From: Gongronella butleri
Lineage: Eukaryota > Mucoromycota > Mucoromycetes > Mucorales > Cunninghamellaceae
Length of the DNA stretch: 64,000 nucleotides
NCBI GenBank assembly: GCA_025201375.1
Contig: JAIWZP010000052.1
Span: 62,001-126,000 of the forward strand
Direction of reading: 5' to 3'
Both the position numbers and the translations under genes were made by a program. The notes below the pieces were generated by a model. It worked only from the letters and a program-made list of their open reading frames with translations. It searched no databases and was not told where the DNA came from. Positions 23,493 through 36,428 of this stretch are shown here, in pieces. The number at the start of each line of letters is the position of its first letter. Within the stretch, counting starts at the first letter, position 1.

Positions 23493-23916
23493 TTATTTTT
23501 TCACCGAGAAATGATACTTGGTGTGTTGCGTGTAGGTCTCGCCCTTGCGCACAATGCCAGTGTGCTCTTCGCCCCCTAGAGATGATTAAAAAAAAAAGGC
23601 GTGAGCAACGATGTTGATATTTGCGTCGCTTATGATTTTCTTACACTGGGGATTGTTGATGCCGTCAATGTAATTCTCGGCCTCAATGACGTAGCAGCCG
23701 TATTGCTGGACGAATTGTTGCTTTCCATGGTAAGTTTGCGTCTTTTTGACGGGGATGGTGCCGTCCAAGCCGTTGCACGTGTACAGTTGCATGGCGACCT
23801 GGTCGGTGGTGATGTCGACAGCAATGCCGGTGGATGGCGCATACACCGACATTTGGGGCTCATCCGGGCTCGGATGCGACAGCACCCACGCATTATCGTA
23901 ACCAGTGCAATTGTCG

Positions 23917-23955
<39 letters not shown>

Positions 23956-24985
23956 TGAGCAACGACGCGTGACGCGTGATGCAACGCCCCCATTGAGTCG
24001 TCTATTTACCCGCAAGACTTGGATTGATGAAGATCCTTGCCAATCGCCTTGGGCAAGCGGAAATCCTGGGGAGTGCCATCAACATTGACAAAGTCGCCAG
24101 TGGGGATGAGGTAGCCATCGGTGTCAATATACTTGTCGGCCTTGATTTGCACTACCTGGTCAAAGGCGGTGTCCGAGGTGGTGAATGCGTCGAGGTTCCA
24201 GTACGTGTGGGCCGACAGCATGATGGGGGTGTCCTTGTCCGTCGTGGCCTCATAGTCCACAGCCCATTCCTGGTCGTCGGTCAACGTGTACTTGACCTTG
24301 ACATCGACATTGCCCGGGAAACCTTGGTCGCCGTCGGGCGAGTGCATGGCAAACGTGATCGAATGGTCAGCCTTGTCGACCACCGTCCAGTTGCGCCTGT
24401 CAAAGCCAACATCGCCGCCGTGCAGCGTGTCAAACCCTTTCTCGTTCAAAGGGATGTGATACGTCTGGTTATCCAGGGTGAATGTGCCATTCTTGATGCG
24501 GTTCGCATAGCGACCGACAATAGGGCCAAAGCTGAAAAACGTCAAAAAATACAAAAATGGCGGTCAATGGCAGCAAAAAAAAAAAAAAAAAAAAAAAAAA
24601 GAGATTCCAATGGTAAAATCTTACTAGGGATGCTGAGCATTAAGGTTGTATTGCGTGGTCTACATTGGAAGAAAATGAAAAAAAAAATTGAGTCCATTGG
24701 TCCATTGGTTGCCTCCCTTTTTGACTTTTTTGCAGATTTTACGTCGTCCCAGCCCAACACGATGTCGCGGTAGGTATCCGTCTTATCCTTGACCCAGAGA
24801 TTGGTGATGATGGCACCGTATTCCATGAACGAGGCCTCAATTCCTTTGGCTCTGATGGTGTGCTTCTTGTACACGTCGCCCTGGTGGCCGTGGTGGCCAC
24901 CGTGATGGCCGCGACCGTGGTGCGCAGGCAAGGCGAGCGCAGACGCCGCCAAGGACGCCAGCATGGCAAGAGAAACGAACTTCAT
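23493..24985 (-). CDS. Secreted aldose 1-epimerase (mutarotase, GalM family)
   Basis: Interconverts alpha and beta anomers of aldoses such as glucose and galactose. About 388 aa in five exons (roughly 24985-24743, 24658-24625, 24533-24009, 23917-23645, 23581-23493). The N-terminus MKFVSLAMLASLAASALA is a clear secretion signal, followed by an unusual His/Gly-rich stretch (about residues 20-36). GalM landmarks: GRYANRIKNGTF, HGGDVGFDRRNW, the catalytic-type His in SAHTYWNLD, the sugar-contact motif AMQLYTCNGLDG, and the Glu-bearing YVIEAENYIDGINNP where family members carry the catalytic Glu. The frame ends HFSVKK. Start is the first ATG, giving the signal peptide. It follows the sugar transporter's promoter region on the same strand, so the product probably acts on sugars outside the cell or in the wall before uptake. 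Confidence 0.93.
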
Positions 24986-25055
24986 GGAGGGATTGTAATT
25001 GACAAATTCACAAAAAAAAAAAAGTGGCCCGAGGGAGCGCAAAAAGAGGATCACC

Positions 25056-25064
25056 CTTTTTATA
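25056..25064 (-). promoter_or_regulatory. TATA box of the mutarotase gene
   Basis: Minus strand TATAAAAAG about 71-80 bases upstream of the start codon at 24985. Similar in sequence and spacing to the box in front of the neighbouring sugar transporter. Confidence 0.5.
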
Positions 25065-26539
25065 CGACCCCGTTCGTGTCTTTTTTCCCTTTTTTTATTT
25101 TTTTGTCTCATCTCGAGGCGCATCGCTTTGCTTTTGCGCGCCCAATAGGCGGAGCCAGGTGACGCATTGGGCGACTTCCCGCCGTGAGGCGCGGATGCGG
25201 GGGAACGTCTGTGGGGAAAAGGCAAAAATTACATAAGAAAAAACGCCGGCCTGGGAAAAGGCCCTGCTCCGAGGACTTCCTTTTTCGATTAGGGTGCAAA
25301 GGCAGTGGTGTCACCAGATGCAGAAAAAAAAGGGCGGGTGCAATGCGCGCAGAACCTTCATTTGAGTTTTTTTGCCGACCGTGACACACATGAATGAAAA
25401 ATCATTGGTGACACAAACATTGGATGCGACGTTTTTAGTCGTGTCACCTGCCCGGCTTGGGGCGTGCACAGCCAGCCATTAGGCCGCAAGGCGCGACTTT
25501 TTTTTTTTACGATTTTTGTTGCAAAGGCCCCCCTCTCCCCTGTCCAAATGCCTAATCCTGCCTAGCGTTGTGACAAGGTAAAAGAAGCATAATGGAGAAA
25601 AAATAACCCATCCTGGGGAGAACGGGTTCCCATTGTCGGCCAAAAAAAAAAAAAGAGTCTATTGTGCTTCCTTTCCACGTACATCATGCGCGCCGTGTCA
25701 AAGGCCCTGATCTACAAGATGGCACCGGTGTGAGTACAAATGACGAAGGATCAAGATGGCACTACCCATTGTTACCGATCAGATCGAGCATCTCTTCTGT
25801 TTTTTTTAAAAAAAACCATCTGCATTTGGGCCCATTGTGCTGCGTGGAGAGGCTCAGACAATTGGAAATTGAGAAGCTCCAGGTGCTGTTAGTCTTGTGC
25901 GCTCTGTAGTACATTTGATTCCAGGCCATTTGGCGGGGCCAAACGGCATCCTATAACCCGGGATCTGGTATGATACGGCGCGATGCGCTTCTTTTTTTGA
26001 ATTTTGAAAAAAGCATGCCACCGACGCGACCTGTTAACGAGGCCGACATATGCACGTCAACATACATACACAAATCTACTATTTATGGCTGTAGGTTGTG
26101 AATTCACCATGAAAAGGATTAAATCATAGAACACAAGGTTCCCAAACACGATTTTCTCGATGAACACTCCATGGATTGTCACTTTTAAACGCACAGCAAG
26201 CGACTAACAGAAGCGTGAAATTTTTATACAGCAAGCCATATACCCATTTACTCGGACATTGTCGTACAATATATCATCAAATCTCCAAGAAAAACACCAA
26301 AATTGTTGATTTGCTGGTGTTACAGTGATCTGATCAGTGTCAAATACGATCAAAATTGTCCGGCATGGACATTGAAAACGTTGCACAATTCGAGGTCCCC
26401 AAAGCATACCCTGAACAAGCGAAATTGACCAAAAGAACCATCTGACCCTGATTATAGGCGTATTGAAATAAATGGTGATAGCCGATGATGGCCAAGAACG
26501 ATGACCGTCAATAATCGCATGCTTCATTTGCCAATTGTT
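25065..26539. other. Intergenic region, no gene seen
   Basis: No coding gene is supported. The sequence has a T-run near 25500-25510 and short unrelated open frames. From about 26.1 kb it becomes AT-rich and repeat-like. Confidence 0.45.
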
Positions 26540-27330
26540 TCAAGTTTGGGGTCATTTGGATATGCTCATCGGAAGATGCGCTCGAAAATGTCATTTTTGC
26601 CCAAATGTCAGGTACAACTTGCCGACCAGTCACTACAGCGCTCTGAAACACCGTGCAAAGTGAAATGGCGGACTAGACCCCCCCCCGAGCGGGACTCCAT
26701 TTGCAGGTGATTAAAAGTCCAGGGGGGCGCCACGGGCAAGCAATAAAAAAGGCATCACCGGCGGCCAAATCCAAAATCGAAAATTCAGATCTCCAGAAAC
26801 CCACCAAACTTGCACACAAGAAGCATCGCATGGAGAAACCACGAAAAATGCCAAAAAAAAAGAGCTGGATCGACCTGCTGGTTGGCGAGCAATCCACGAT
26901 TTTGCATTTAATTTCAAATGCGAATTGCAAGGGAAAACGCGCTGCTAGATCTCCACCGATGCGTCCACCATCAAGAGCGATATCATATGCATTGAGTTGA
27001 TTAGGAGCAGGCGCGTCTCACGCGACATTTGACGCGCTTTTTCACGTGTTGATGTTGACCCGCAAACGTTCTGTTCGCGTCAAAACTGCCTGGAGCTCGT
27101 CGTTTTTTGCAATGATCATAAATATCTACATATGCAGCACGCTGTGCACTTTATCGCGGTCCGAGTTTCGAGGAGCTACAGTCATTTTTCGTCGACTTGG
27201 CCTTGTAGCAAAAATACAAAGAGTTTTGCATTTTACGCGGAACCAGCCAATGGACCCTTGGTTTTTATCTCGTTTATATTGGTGAACAAGGTGTGTTTTA
27301 CCATGTGTGTGAGTGGTATGGCAAATGGAG
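26540..27330 (-). repeat. Dispersed repeat family copy
   Basis: Related in reverse complement to 58980-59530 and 60180-60500. Shared text includes GCGTAAAATGCA, GCTACAAGGC, and the segment with GTGCACAG / TGCATA next to an AAAACG-rich stretch. The part 26750-26900 also resembles 4650-4720 (TCTCCAGAA, CACACAAGAA/CACACTAGAA, GCATGGA). No protein motif. Confidence 0.6.
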
Positions 27331-27661
27331 GACCTAAATTTCACTGTTTTCAACTCGTCGACTGTACCTCTAGTCTGTCATTTTCTAAAATGGTGATTGT
27401 GTGCCATCCGGTGGGCTCAGAACCTTGGGGGTGGGCTCAAATGAACGAGGAAAGCTATCATTATTGGCTCCAAGAGTCGATATCCCATGTCTGTTATAAA
27501 TCTCTTGACTAAGGGCAAAAGTGTTAAAATACACTAAAAAGGTGAATTTATCGGTGGCCCCATGTCCTCGATCTCCTCTTTTTTGCTGCCCAGCACGAAG
27601 ATGCCAGACACGTAGATCATTCGTATTATAAAGGTCCAATTTATGCAGGGGGAATTTCATG

Positions 27662-29495
27662 CTAAAGCTTGTAAATGTAATTTTTGTCCTCGCGATCGGT
27701 AAGGTTGAGTGCCGGATCTGTGTATGAGATGCCGCGGGCGATGCGTTTTTTGTTTGTACGTGCGGCCATGAAGCTGATGGTGGCCATGCAGACGATGACG
27801 ACAAAGTAGCCGGCGGCAAACACACTCCATCCAGTGCGGTACACGGGCGCTTCACGTGCCAACATGACCAGCGGGCCCACAAAGCAGCCCACCGTGTACC
27901 CAATGGTTGCAATGGCATTGTACATCAGCTAAACACGACGGTAAAATAATAACAAAGCGTGTCAGTTGCGCGTTTTTTTCGTTTTTCTGATTTTTTCATG
28001 AATGATTACCTTTTTCGAGTAGCCTGACACGTTGGCAGCGATCATGGAGAGGAGCATGACTTGACAGCCGTTGAATCCCCATGCGAGGTATGCACCGAGG
28101 AGCTTGATGCCTGTGTGTGGCAACACATTGAGTAAAATACAACCGACCAGGCCTGCGCCTGCGCACACCGCGGTCCCAGCCGCAAAGCTGTTGGTCTTGC
28201 GGTGCACCAGCACCGCTGTCGTGCAATAAATCACAGTCATCAGGTTTGTTGGCAATTGAAGCAAAATGGTATTAAGAGCCTAAAGCAAAAAAACAAAAAA
28301 AAAAAAAGATGATGAGACATGAAAGCGCACTTGAATCATCTTTTTTTTTTCTTGGTCGTACCGAGAACCCGAGTCCTTGGATGAATGGATTTGAAAAGAC
28401 AACAATGCCTCCATTGGTAAGATTGTTACAGCACGCGAATAAAAAGACGAGATACAACCGCGGCTCGCGCAGGCACTCGCGATACTGGTACCATTTGACC
28501 TCCTTTTCGCGCACGACAGCATTGTCGAGCGTGCGCATGGCGACGATCTTTTTCTCGTCGTCCGTCAGCTGCAGACACGGCGACAATGGCGTGTCCGGCA
28601 AGAAAAAAAACGTCATCACGCCAATCAACACCGTCAACACGCCCAGCACCACGTAATTCCTATTATTTTTTTTTGGAGTTTTTGAGTGAGACGGCAATGT
28701 TAAATGCGAGAGGGAGCTTACCATTTCCATGGCGACACTGTCACGTGCGCAATGCCATAGCAGATCAGCGTCGACAGGATGGACCCCATGCCCCCTGACA
28801 GCCAGAGAAATGCAAACACTGTGCTCTGCTCCTGGCGGCTTTTTAAATGCAATGAGAGAAAAAGCACACACACGTAACGCAACGCGTAAAAAAAATAAAA
28901 TTGAAAAAAAATGAGATTTGAGCACGTGAATCGTCACAATGGGGGGTTTGCCTTACCGATAATGCGAATTGACGACGATGTACAGGCACGGGTACGTGCA
29001 TGCCTCACAGAGGCCGAGGATGACACGGCACACGAGCAATTGGACGAAATTGCGGCACAGTGCGGTGCACGCAACTGAGATGCCCCACAGCACCAGCAGC
29101 GTGCCCAGGTATTTTTTGATGGGGAATTTCTGCATCAAGTAGCTGTTTGGCAGCTGAAATGCAATGTAGCCAGCGTAAAAAATGGATCCTGTATGGGAAA
29201 AAGAATTTTAGCGGATAAAATTCGAAAAAAAGGCAATGGACGTACCGAGCAACGAGAATTCGGTGGCCGTGATGCCTGTGTCGTTGTAGAGGCCGAGGAT
29301 GGCCGCAAACGACAGTGCACTCTTGTCGGCAAATTGTACAAAGGCAGCCAAAAACACAAAAGGCAAGATCCGAGCGTTCAGTTTGCGCACAAGTTTCCTT
29401 TCCTCGGCTGATTTCACCACCGGCGCACGTGCACCATCATCATTTTCCAGCATCACCTCTTCTTTGAACGATTCCGTGTCACTATCTTTGATCAT
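27662..29495 (-). CDS. Dal5-type MFS permease (anion:cation symporter family)
   Basis: Plasma-membrane importer of the family that includes yeast allantoate (Dal5), nicotinate (Tna1) and related organic-anion permeases. About 478 aa in six exons. Hydrophilic N-terminus MIKDSDTESFKEEVMLE, then RKLNARILPFVFLAAFVQFADKSALSFAAILG (helix 1, with the family Asp-Lys pair), SIFYAGYIAFQLPNSYLMQKFP (helix 2), WGISVACTALCRNFVQLLVCRVILGLCEACTYPCLY (the LGLxEA-type helix 4 motif), RQEQSTVFAFLWLSGGMGS, LPDTPLSP in the central loop, NGGIVVFSNPFIQGLGFS, and SMIAANVSGYSKK in helix 10. The sequence immediately before the chosen ATG ends in a good 3' splice site (TTACAG), so an intron in the leader or a short extra first exon is possible. 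Substrate not determined. Confidence 0.88.
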
Positions 29496-30000
29496 GGCGC
29501 CCTGTAATCCCAAAATAAAAAATGAGAGAGAAAAAGAGAAAAGAAGCGACGTTGGATCCGCGGGCACGAAAATGAAAAAATGTAGCCCAGGTGATCCTTT
29601 TACAAATTGACATGGCGCGCAAACCTTAAAACAGCAAGATTTGCTTCCCCAGATGCCTGTCAGATGCCTGTCAGATGCCTGTTCCCCCTTTTTTTTCCCA
29701 CCTTGTCCCGCGCTATCGTGCGTCGCCCGCTCTCCTGTCATCAAGATGAAGGGTGTCATGCTCTAAAGACTTCTTCATGAGCCAATGGGACCCCCCTCCT
29801 CCCCAGATAGGAGGTCAACTTGGTGAAGAAGGGCACAATGGTTAAAAAATGAAAAAAAAAAAAATGAAAGAAAAGGAACGGGGTGCGCGGGATGATGCCG
29901 CATGAATTTGTGCTCCCGTTGATTGGCTGACCAATCGTACATTTTCTTTCCGTGAGTCACGCTCAAAAGAACATGTCTTGCTCTGTTCATGTGAATTATT
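29496..30000. other. Upstream region of the permease gene with tandem 11-mer
   Basis: About 500 bases between the permease and the stop codon of the cohesin loader. It contains three head-to-tail copies of CAGATGCCTGT (about 29651-29683). No gene seen. Confidence 0.5.
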
Positions 30001-33000
30001 TTATTCTTGCTCAGTGTGGTGGATCAGATCTGTCCAATTGGTCTCCTCAATGTCTACAACGGGCGCCGGCCGGTCCTTTAGTTTTTTGGGATTAAAGTGG
30101 TCCATGTCCCTGGATAAATAAAAAGCAAAAGTGCGTCAATTGATTTTTTGTTTCATATGCAAACCCACGCGTCCTTGGCAACATTTTTACCTTTGTGAGA
30201 TGCCATACAGATCAATGAGGGTGTTTCGCACACGGAGAAGGATGGCGAGTGCGCGTGCGCCTGGCGTGGACAGCGCCGCGACGCGTCGTTCGGCGCGCGC
30301 ATTCATGTCATCATCGTTTTCCATGTCGTCGTCATCCAATGCCCAATCGTCACCGCCATTGGTCATGGCCAAGCGATCGATGGCGTGCAGCACGAAGAGG
30401 ACTTCGTCGACGAGCGAGTAGGGCAGGGCCACAAGGTTGTCTGCGAGGAACGCGAGGTATGCCAGATCCACATTGTCTGTACTTTCTTGATCTTGCACAT
30501 CAAAGGCCTTGACAAGGCAAGACAAGACATCTTCACGCACGTTTTTGATCCTGTCCTCCTTGACCATTTTAAACATGCTCGCCAGCAACGCCTCTCTGTC
30601 TCCGTCACCATCGCGCTTGCCGTAGCCTAAACGAGAAAAAACACGGCAATTAGGTTGTTTTTACTTTTTTTTTTCTTTTCTTTTTTGATTTTTACCCTTT
30701 GGTGCATCGCCTTGGATTAATTTTTGATAGGCATAGGCGGCCTGCAAGGTGAGGTTGATTTGCGAGTAGAGAATGCGGCCGAATTTGTTGTGGATATAGA
30801 GATGTAGATAGTAAGCCTTGGTGCGCAGCGCCAGATCCGGGCTTGTTTCTGCGGCAATGATCGCCGGCATACACTGAATTGGAACGCAAAAAGGTAAGTG
30901 GGATGCCCACCCCCTTTTTTTTTGATCCATTTTGCGGGTCTTACCAAGACTGGGTGCGCGAGACCTTGGTTGATCACGGCGCTCACGACGTCAAATGCGC
31001 AGAGACGGAGCTGGCTTGCAGGCGACAGGCAATTTTCCAAAATGTTGTCCATGTACCGCTGCATGAGCGAGCCATTGACACTAAAAGAGCAGGATCAGCG
31101 GGCCGGCGGTCAGCATTTTTTTTTCGCTTTTTTTCTTTTTTTTTCGATTGCCATGCTTACCCGAGCTCTGCAAACTCCTCTGTGTTTCCAAGAAGCGTGT
31201 CGACGTCAATGACCTTGTCTTCCAGCTGCTTGCCAGCATCTAATTTGGGCAAAAATGAGCACAGCTTCATGCAAAAAGAGCGGCGATTTGTTACCAATGG
31301 CCTTTTTCTCGAGTCGAATCTCCTCTGCCTGGAGGAATTTGTCCAGCACGCGCATCAATTCGGTCTTTAGCACAACGTCGTCGGAAGCAAAGGCTCGATC
31401 GAGAAGAGCGAGGCTCTTTGGCGCGAGAATGTAGGTTGGATGTGCCGCATACACGTGACCTGAGATTCATCATAGAAAAAAAAATAGAGGTCAGCACCAA
31501 TTTCTCATTCGTATGGGGGGTCCATACCAAGCGCCTGCAATGCGGTCAATTTGATATGTTCGTCAATCAGCGCATCATTGCTCTCGTTTGGCGCGAAAAA
31601 AAGAAGCGTGTCTATCACGGCGACGGCCATCTTGTCCTATTGCAAAAGAAAAAAAAAGGAGGGGGGATTAAATCCATGGCAAGGCTAAGCGATATCTATT
31701 TTTACAGAGCTCTCTTTTGCCGTTTCGCTGTGGGCGGGGGTATCTTGCTTGGTCTGGCAAAAGTCAAAATGCTCACAGAGCAGGGCACAAATCAGCATGG
31801 CCTTGGTTGTGCGCGCTGCCTTGGCCAGTGGCTGGCCCTGCTTCAATGCCAATTGGTCTTGCCGGAGCGTGTCTACCAATCAAAAAGTAAAAAAAATTGA
31901 GCCATTTGTGTTGGAATGGATTGGGCTGTCGATCCTTTTTTTTTTTTTTTTTACTTACTTTGGCACGAGGCAAGCATTTTTGTGACGAGGTGGTGACGAT
32001 GTGAGACGTTGTTAACGAGGGCGCACAGGCAGGCGGCAGCGTCCTCGATGACATGTGCGGGGCATTTGCCTAGCACCTGGAGCAATGCGCCCTCGACCAT
32101 CTTGGCAAAGTCCACATCGTTGCGCTTGCTGCGTGGCAGCACGTCGCGGTACAGGCCCATCACGTACTGCGCAATGGTCCAGTCGTCCTTTTTTTTTAAA
32201 AAAAAAAATAACAAAAACCATCAAAATGAGCGTCCACATACAAACGGCCTGTTGCCCAATGGCTTTTTTACCGATGTGGCGACGCCGAGGTAAGGCAGCA
32301 GCGCCGAGATTTGTGTTTCGTGCAGCAGATCAGGGCAGGGTTTGGCAAACGCGTGGATGGCGGTCATACAATGCGCCATTTGCGCCGTGTTGGCAGCCTC
32401 ATCCATGACCAGCAGGGATTCAAACAACGCATCGATGATCCACTTGAACGACTTTTTGTACGCATCCACGTTCTTGGCATCTTCGCCGCGGATCGTCTTT
32501 TTAAAAGGAAAAAAAGAGGAAGTAGTCAATTTTTGGACTCTTTTTTTTTTGCCTCTTTTTTTTTTTGATCCCTAGTCAAGCTTACGCGGTCGATGAATAT
32601 GTCGAGCATGTCCTTTGGGACGCTTGGCCTGGCGCGCATATCTGCCACGATGGCGATGAAGAGCGAGGTCATTTGTGTGACCTGGCTGCGCACGGCATTT
32701 GGCGCGTGGTGGAAGGAGGTGGCGTGGCTGAATTTCTTGTCCATGTCGCGAAAGGGTTGGAGCAGGATGTGCTGAGCCCCCTTGAGCGCCAGCTTTTGGA
32801 TCGTGTGCTCATTGTCATTGATCCGCACAAGCAGCTTGATGGCAATGTCGATTTTGAGGTCCATGCTCGATGTTTTGCTGTACAAGTCCGGCAGCAGGCG
32901 AATCACCTGCTTGCGCACGCTCGGGTGCGTGTCCTTTTTAACAACGATAAACAAAAGTGGCAGGGCGTGAGCAAGTCTTTTTTTTTTTTGGTTACTGTTC

Positions 33001-36000
33001 TTGACAGTGTGATTTTTTTTTTTTTTTTTACATTGACTTTGGCTGTGACGAGGACAAACATGGGACGAGGGACGTCTGGCTGGTGCTCGAGGTGTTTTGC
33101 AAGGACCTTGACGGCGTCGACACGGACGCTCCTGCTGGTGTCATTGACGCGCTTGATGATGCGATTGCACAGATTCACGTCATTGAGCAGCATGGGCTCG
33201 ATGTCGATGATGCCGCTGATCGCCTGCAGCGCCTTGCTGCGGAACGTGGTCGCGTTCTTTTCCAAAGAAGCCAGCAATTTGCTCATAAAATAGGGCACGC
33301 GCCGCGCAAGCAGCTGTCGCGATGCAAGCAGCTCAGAAAGCATCCTCAAGTCCTGCCAATTCATCTCGGGAAAATCATAGCTAATGAAAAAAAAAGACCA
33401 CAAAGAAAACGATTAAAAAAAGGTGGACGAGTCACCTTGTTTGTGGCCCACTTACTTGATTTTGGTGGCATTCAATGCGTTTTCAACGCCCAGAGTCAAC
33501 TTCCAGTAGCAGTTGGCATGGTTGTGCACGAGGGGTATCACCGCGGCGCCGTCGGGCCGCACAGGTTGATCTGTCTCCATGTCGGTGCTTTCCTTGGCCA
33601 TTTTTTCCTTTTCGTCCTCCTCTTTCTGGTCATTGGTTGCTGCTTCTTGATCCTTTAGAAGCATCTGCGCGTATTCGCCATCCAAAAAGCCCCATGAACA
33701 TAGATAAAACTGATGTAAAAATAAAAAAGGGGGAATACGTCAGCTTCTAGTTCATGTTTTTGTCAAAAAAAAAAAAGGCGCTTACATTGAGCACGTTGCT
33801 GTCGGCCGCCTCGTCCATGAGACTGTGGTATAGCTTCATGCGGCACGTGTCCAACACCTTGAGCGAGATGGCGTCGTGGTTGACCATCTGGAAAAATGAG
33901 AAGAAAGAAAAAAGAAAAAGAAAAAGACGCGACGCGTAAGAAGAGGGAAGATCACGTGACAACTAACGCGCGCGTCGCGTTTACCTGCTGCGGCAGCAGC
34001 CTGGCAAGTTGGAAGAGCCACTCTGGTGTATCGGCATGGCCGACGGCTGTGCCTGCGAGGCGGTGGGCGCTGTTTTTGATGTGTCCGACGATCTTGCCTA
34101 GCCAATCTACGGCACAGGTGCGCAAGTACATATCGCCATGGTCGCTATCGATGAATGCCGCCTATCGAGAAAGTAAAAAGAGTGAGTGCTTGTCACCTCT
34201 CTCTCTCTCTATGGAATTGTCTTTTTTTTTTTTTACCAAGGTGGTCGTAAACCCATAAAGAATCAGCTCGGCCACGGGCCAATCCGGGTCGTAAAGCACC
34301 GTGAGCAGGTCGGCAACGGTGCCCTCCAAGATGGCGCGGTACTCGGCCTTTGAAAATTCATCCGACTTTCGCGATTTGCACCTGAAAAAAAAAGAAGTGA
34401 ATAAGAACCCATGGCCACGCGTTTGATCTGCGGAGCCTTACTTGTACATCATGAATTCGAGAAAATAAGCGGATTGTTTCATGGCGGCCTCCAATCGCGT
34501 TTTCCATCCGTCATGGGCACGCTCTGCGAGAAGCTGATCGAGGCTTTTTGGTTTTTTGGCCGTGCTGTCGACTTGTGTATTTTGAGCGGTGCGTGCCTTT
34601 TGCTCCCATCGCTTAAGCCATGTGCGTTCTGTGTTACGAGTGGCATTGTCCATGTTGCAGCAGCTTTGAATGAGTTGCATGATTAATGCGGTGAGGACGT
34701 GGATGCAATTATTGTTGCGCAGGCGATAGCGTTTCAACTGTTGATAATCCATGACGGTGAGGGCATCGAGATTGTGTAGCAGTTCATCGAGGATCCACTG
34801 GCGCTGTGACGCGCACGTGCTGAAAATGAGCGTCAACTTGTCCATGGCTGCCAATTTGAAATACTCTAGACTATGCACGGGCTGCTCATTGCCTTCTTCC
34901 TCCGTCGCGTCTTGGTCGTCCGCGATGCGCACAATCACAGGGCAATGCGCAATCGCCGACGCCACATTGGCAGGCGCAATGTCGTGGAAAAACGCGCCCA
35001 GGCAAATGTACGCCATGCACACCAACACAGGTTCCTTGATCTCGTCCATGCTGAACAGCACAGAGCAACGACGCAGCACACGCGATAATTGCAGCAGCAT
35101 CCCGCCCAAAAGTCGCTCCGCTTTGCGATCCTGCTGCGCCACCTGCACCCACGGCTCCAAATCGCCTATAAAAAAAAAAGGGAATTGAGCCACGATTTTT
35201 CCTTTTTTTTTCTTTTTTTTACCTGAATCAGCCATCTCCTGGCCAGCACTATCAATCAATGGGTATATCATATTGTCCAACAGCAGCTTGGCAAACATCA
35301 AGCCATTGTGCACCAGGTCCGCCGGCAATGTCTAATCCATAAAACGGGTGTTAAAACACAGTCCTAACGAGGTCCTCAATGTCCTCAATGGCACGGAAAA
35401 GCCATTGGCCACCACAATCGCCTTTTTTTTTTTTTTTTTACCTTGATGCGAATGGCGCCGGTGGCAAGGACGTCAAAGAGCTTGACAATCATGTCGAGTG
35501 TCTTTGCAATGACATCGAGCGTCGCGATGCGGTCGTCGTTGCTGTCATAGGGACGATGTGCATCGAGGATATCCAATTGTCTGACAACAGTGATGGCGGC
35601 GTCAATGGCGTCCAAAAGGGTCGTCAGATCAATGCCATTGTCATTGCTGAGCCAGAGGCGACATGCCGTCATGCCCGCGATCGTTGCTGGCGGCGCCACC
35701 GTCCTTTTTTGCTGCACGGCACGCTGGATGGTCTGCAAACAGTGTATGAGCGCGTCCAATTGCCGCACCACATCGCCCAAACCTGTGTTTGTCTCGAGAA
35801 ACCCGGCGTCCACGCTGGCAATGCTGCGCGTCAGACTAGACACAAGCGCTGGATCAACAAAAAAACAGAAAAAAAGGCCAAACAGATCAGTTGGGGGTGG
35901 ACATAAAAAAACAACGTGAGGATACTTACACTGCGCGGCTGTCTGGCCATCAACCACTTGCTTTTGCGTGTGTGTCGGTGTGGGCGACGTGAGCATGGAC

Positions 36001-36209
36001 GGCGAGGCAGGCATGGGGTCGTCGTCGTCCGAATCGTCCAGCAGTCTCAGGGCCCGTCGGCGTCGTTTCAGCGATTGTGGGCTCTTTGGCGCAGGCCGGC
36101 CTCGTTTCAAGAATGCTGGACGCTGCGTCAAGGGCACATCGTCTTGGTCGCTGTCGTCCGAGCTGTCTTGCATTCGGTACGTCCCACGCGACTCGTCATT
36201 GGGCGTCAT
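30001..36209 (-). CDS. SCC2: Sister chromatid cohesion loader Scc2 / Mis4 / NIPBL homolog
   Basis: HEAT-repeat protein that, with Scc4/MAU2, loads cohesin onto chromatin. About 1,500 aa in some twenty exons, close to yeast Scc2 in size. The acidic, Ser/Asp-rich N-terminus MTPNDESRGTYRMQDSSDD carries a basic nuclear-localisation-like cluster (SLKRRRRALR, near residue 50). Helical repeats follow throughout, including PYFMSKLLASLEKNATTFRS with AISGIIDIEP and DTHPSVRKQVIRLLPDLYSK. The C-terminal third matches the Nipped-B C-terminal region by pattern: ILAPKSLALLDRAFASDD, ENCLSPASQLRLCAFDVVSAVINQGLAHPV and TSPDLALRTKAYYLHLYIHNKFGRIL. The last exon ends IEETNWTDLIHHTEQE. Assignment rests on the C-terminal pattern plus length; the order of the small internal exons is less certain. 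Confidence 0.86.
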
Positions 36210-36428
36210 TGAGTGAAAAAGAAAAGGCAAAAAAGAGCAAAGAAGAGGAAAGAAGAGCGAAAAAAAAAAAATAGACCGCGCGCGCCGGCGCGCCCCACTT
36301 TTTTCGTGATTTTCAAACCCCGTCTGGAAGACCAACGCAATTTGCCGGGTTTGGCCCTTTGTGCCATTTCGTCCCTTTTCTGACTTTCTTTTTTTTATTT
36401 TTTTTGTTCAATTGTTCCAATTTTTTTT
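36210..36428. promoter_or_regulatory. Short promoter region of the cohesin loader gene
   Basis: Only about 220 bases separate the loader start from the stop of the upstream low-complexity gene. A strongly self-complementary GC block, GCGCGCGCCGGCGCGCC, lies near 36278-36294 in otherwise A/T-rich DNA, and could bind a factor recognising CG-rich palindromes. Confidence 0.35.
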
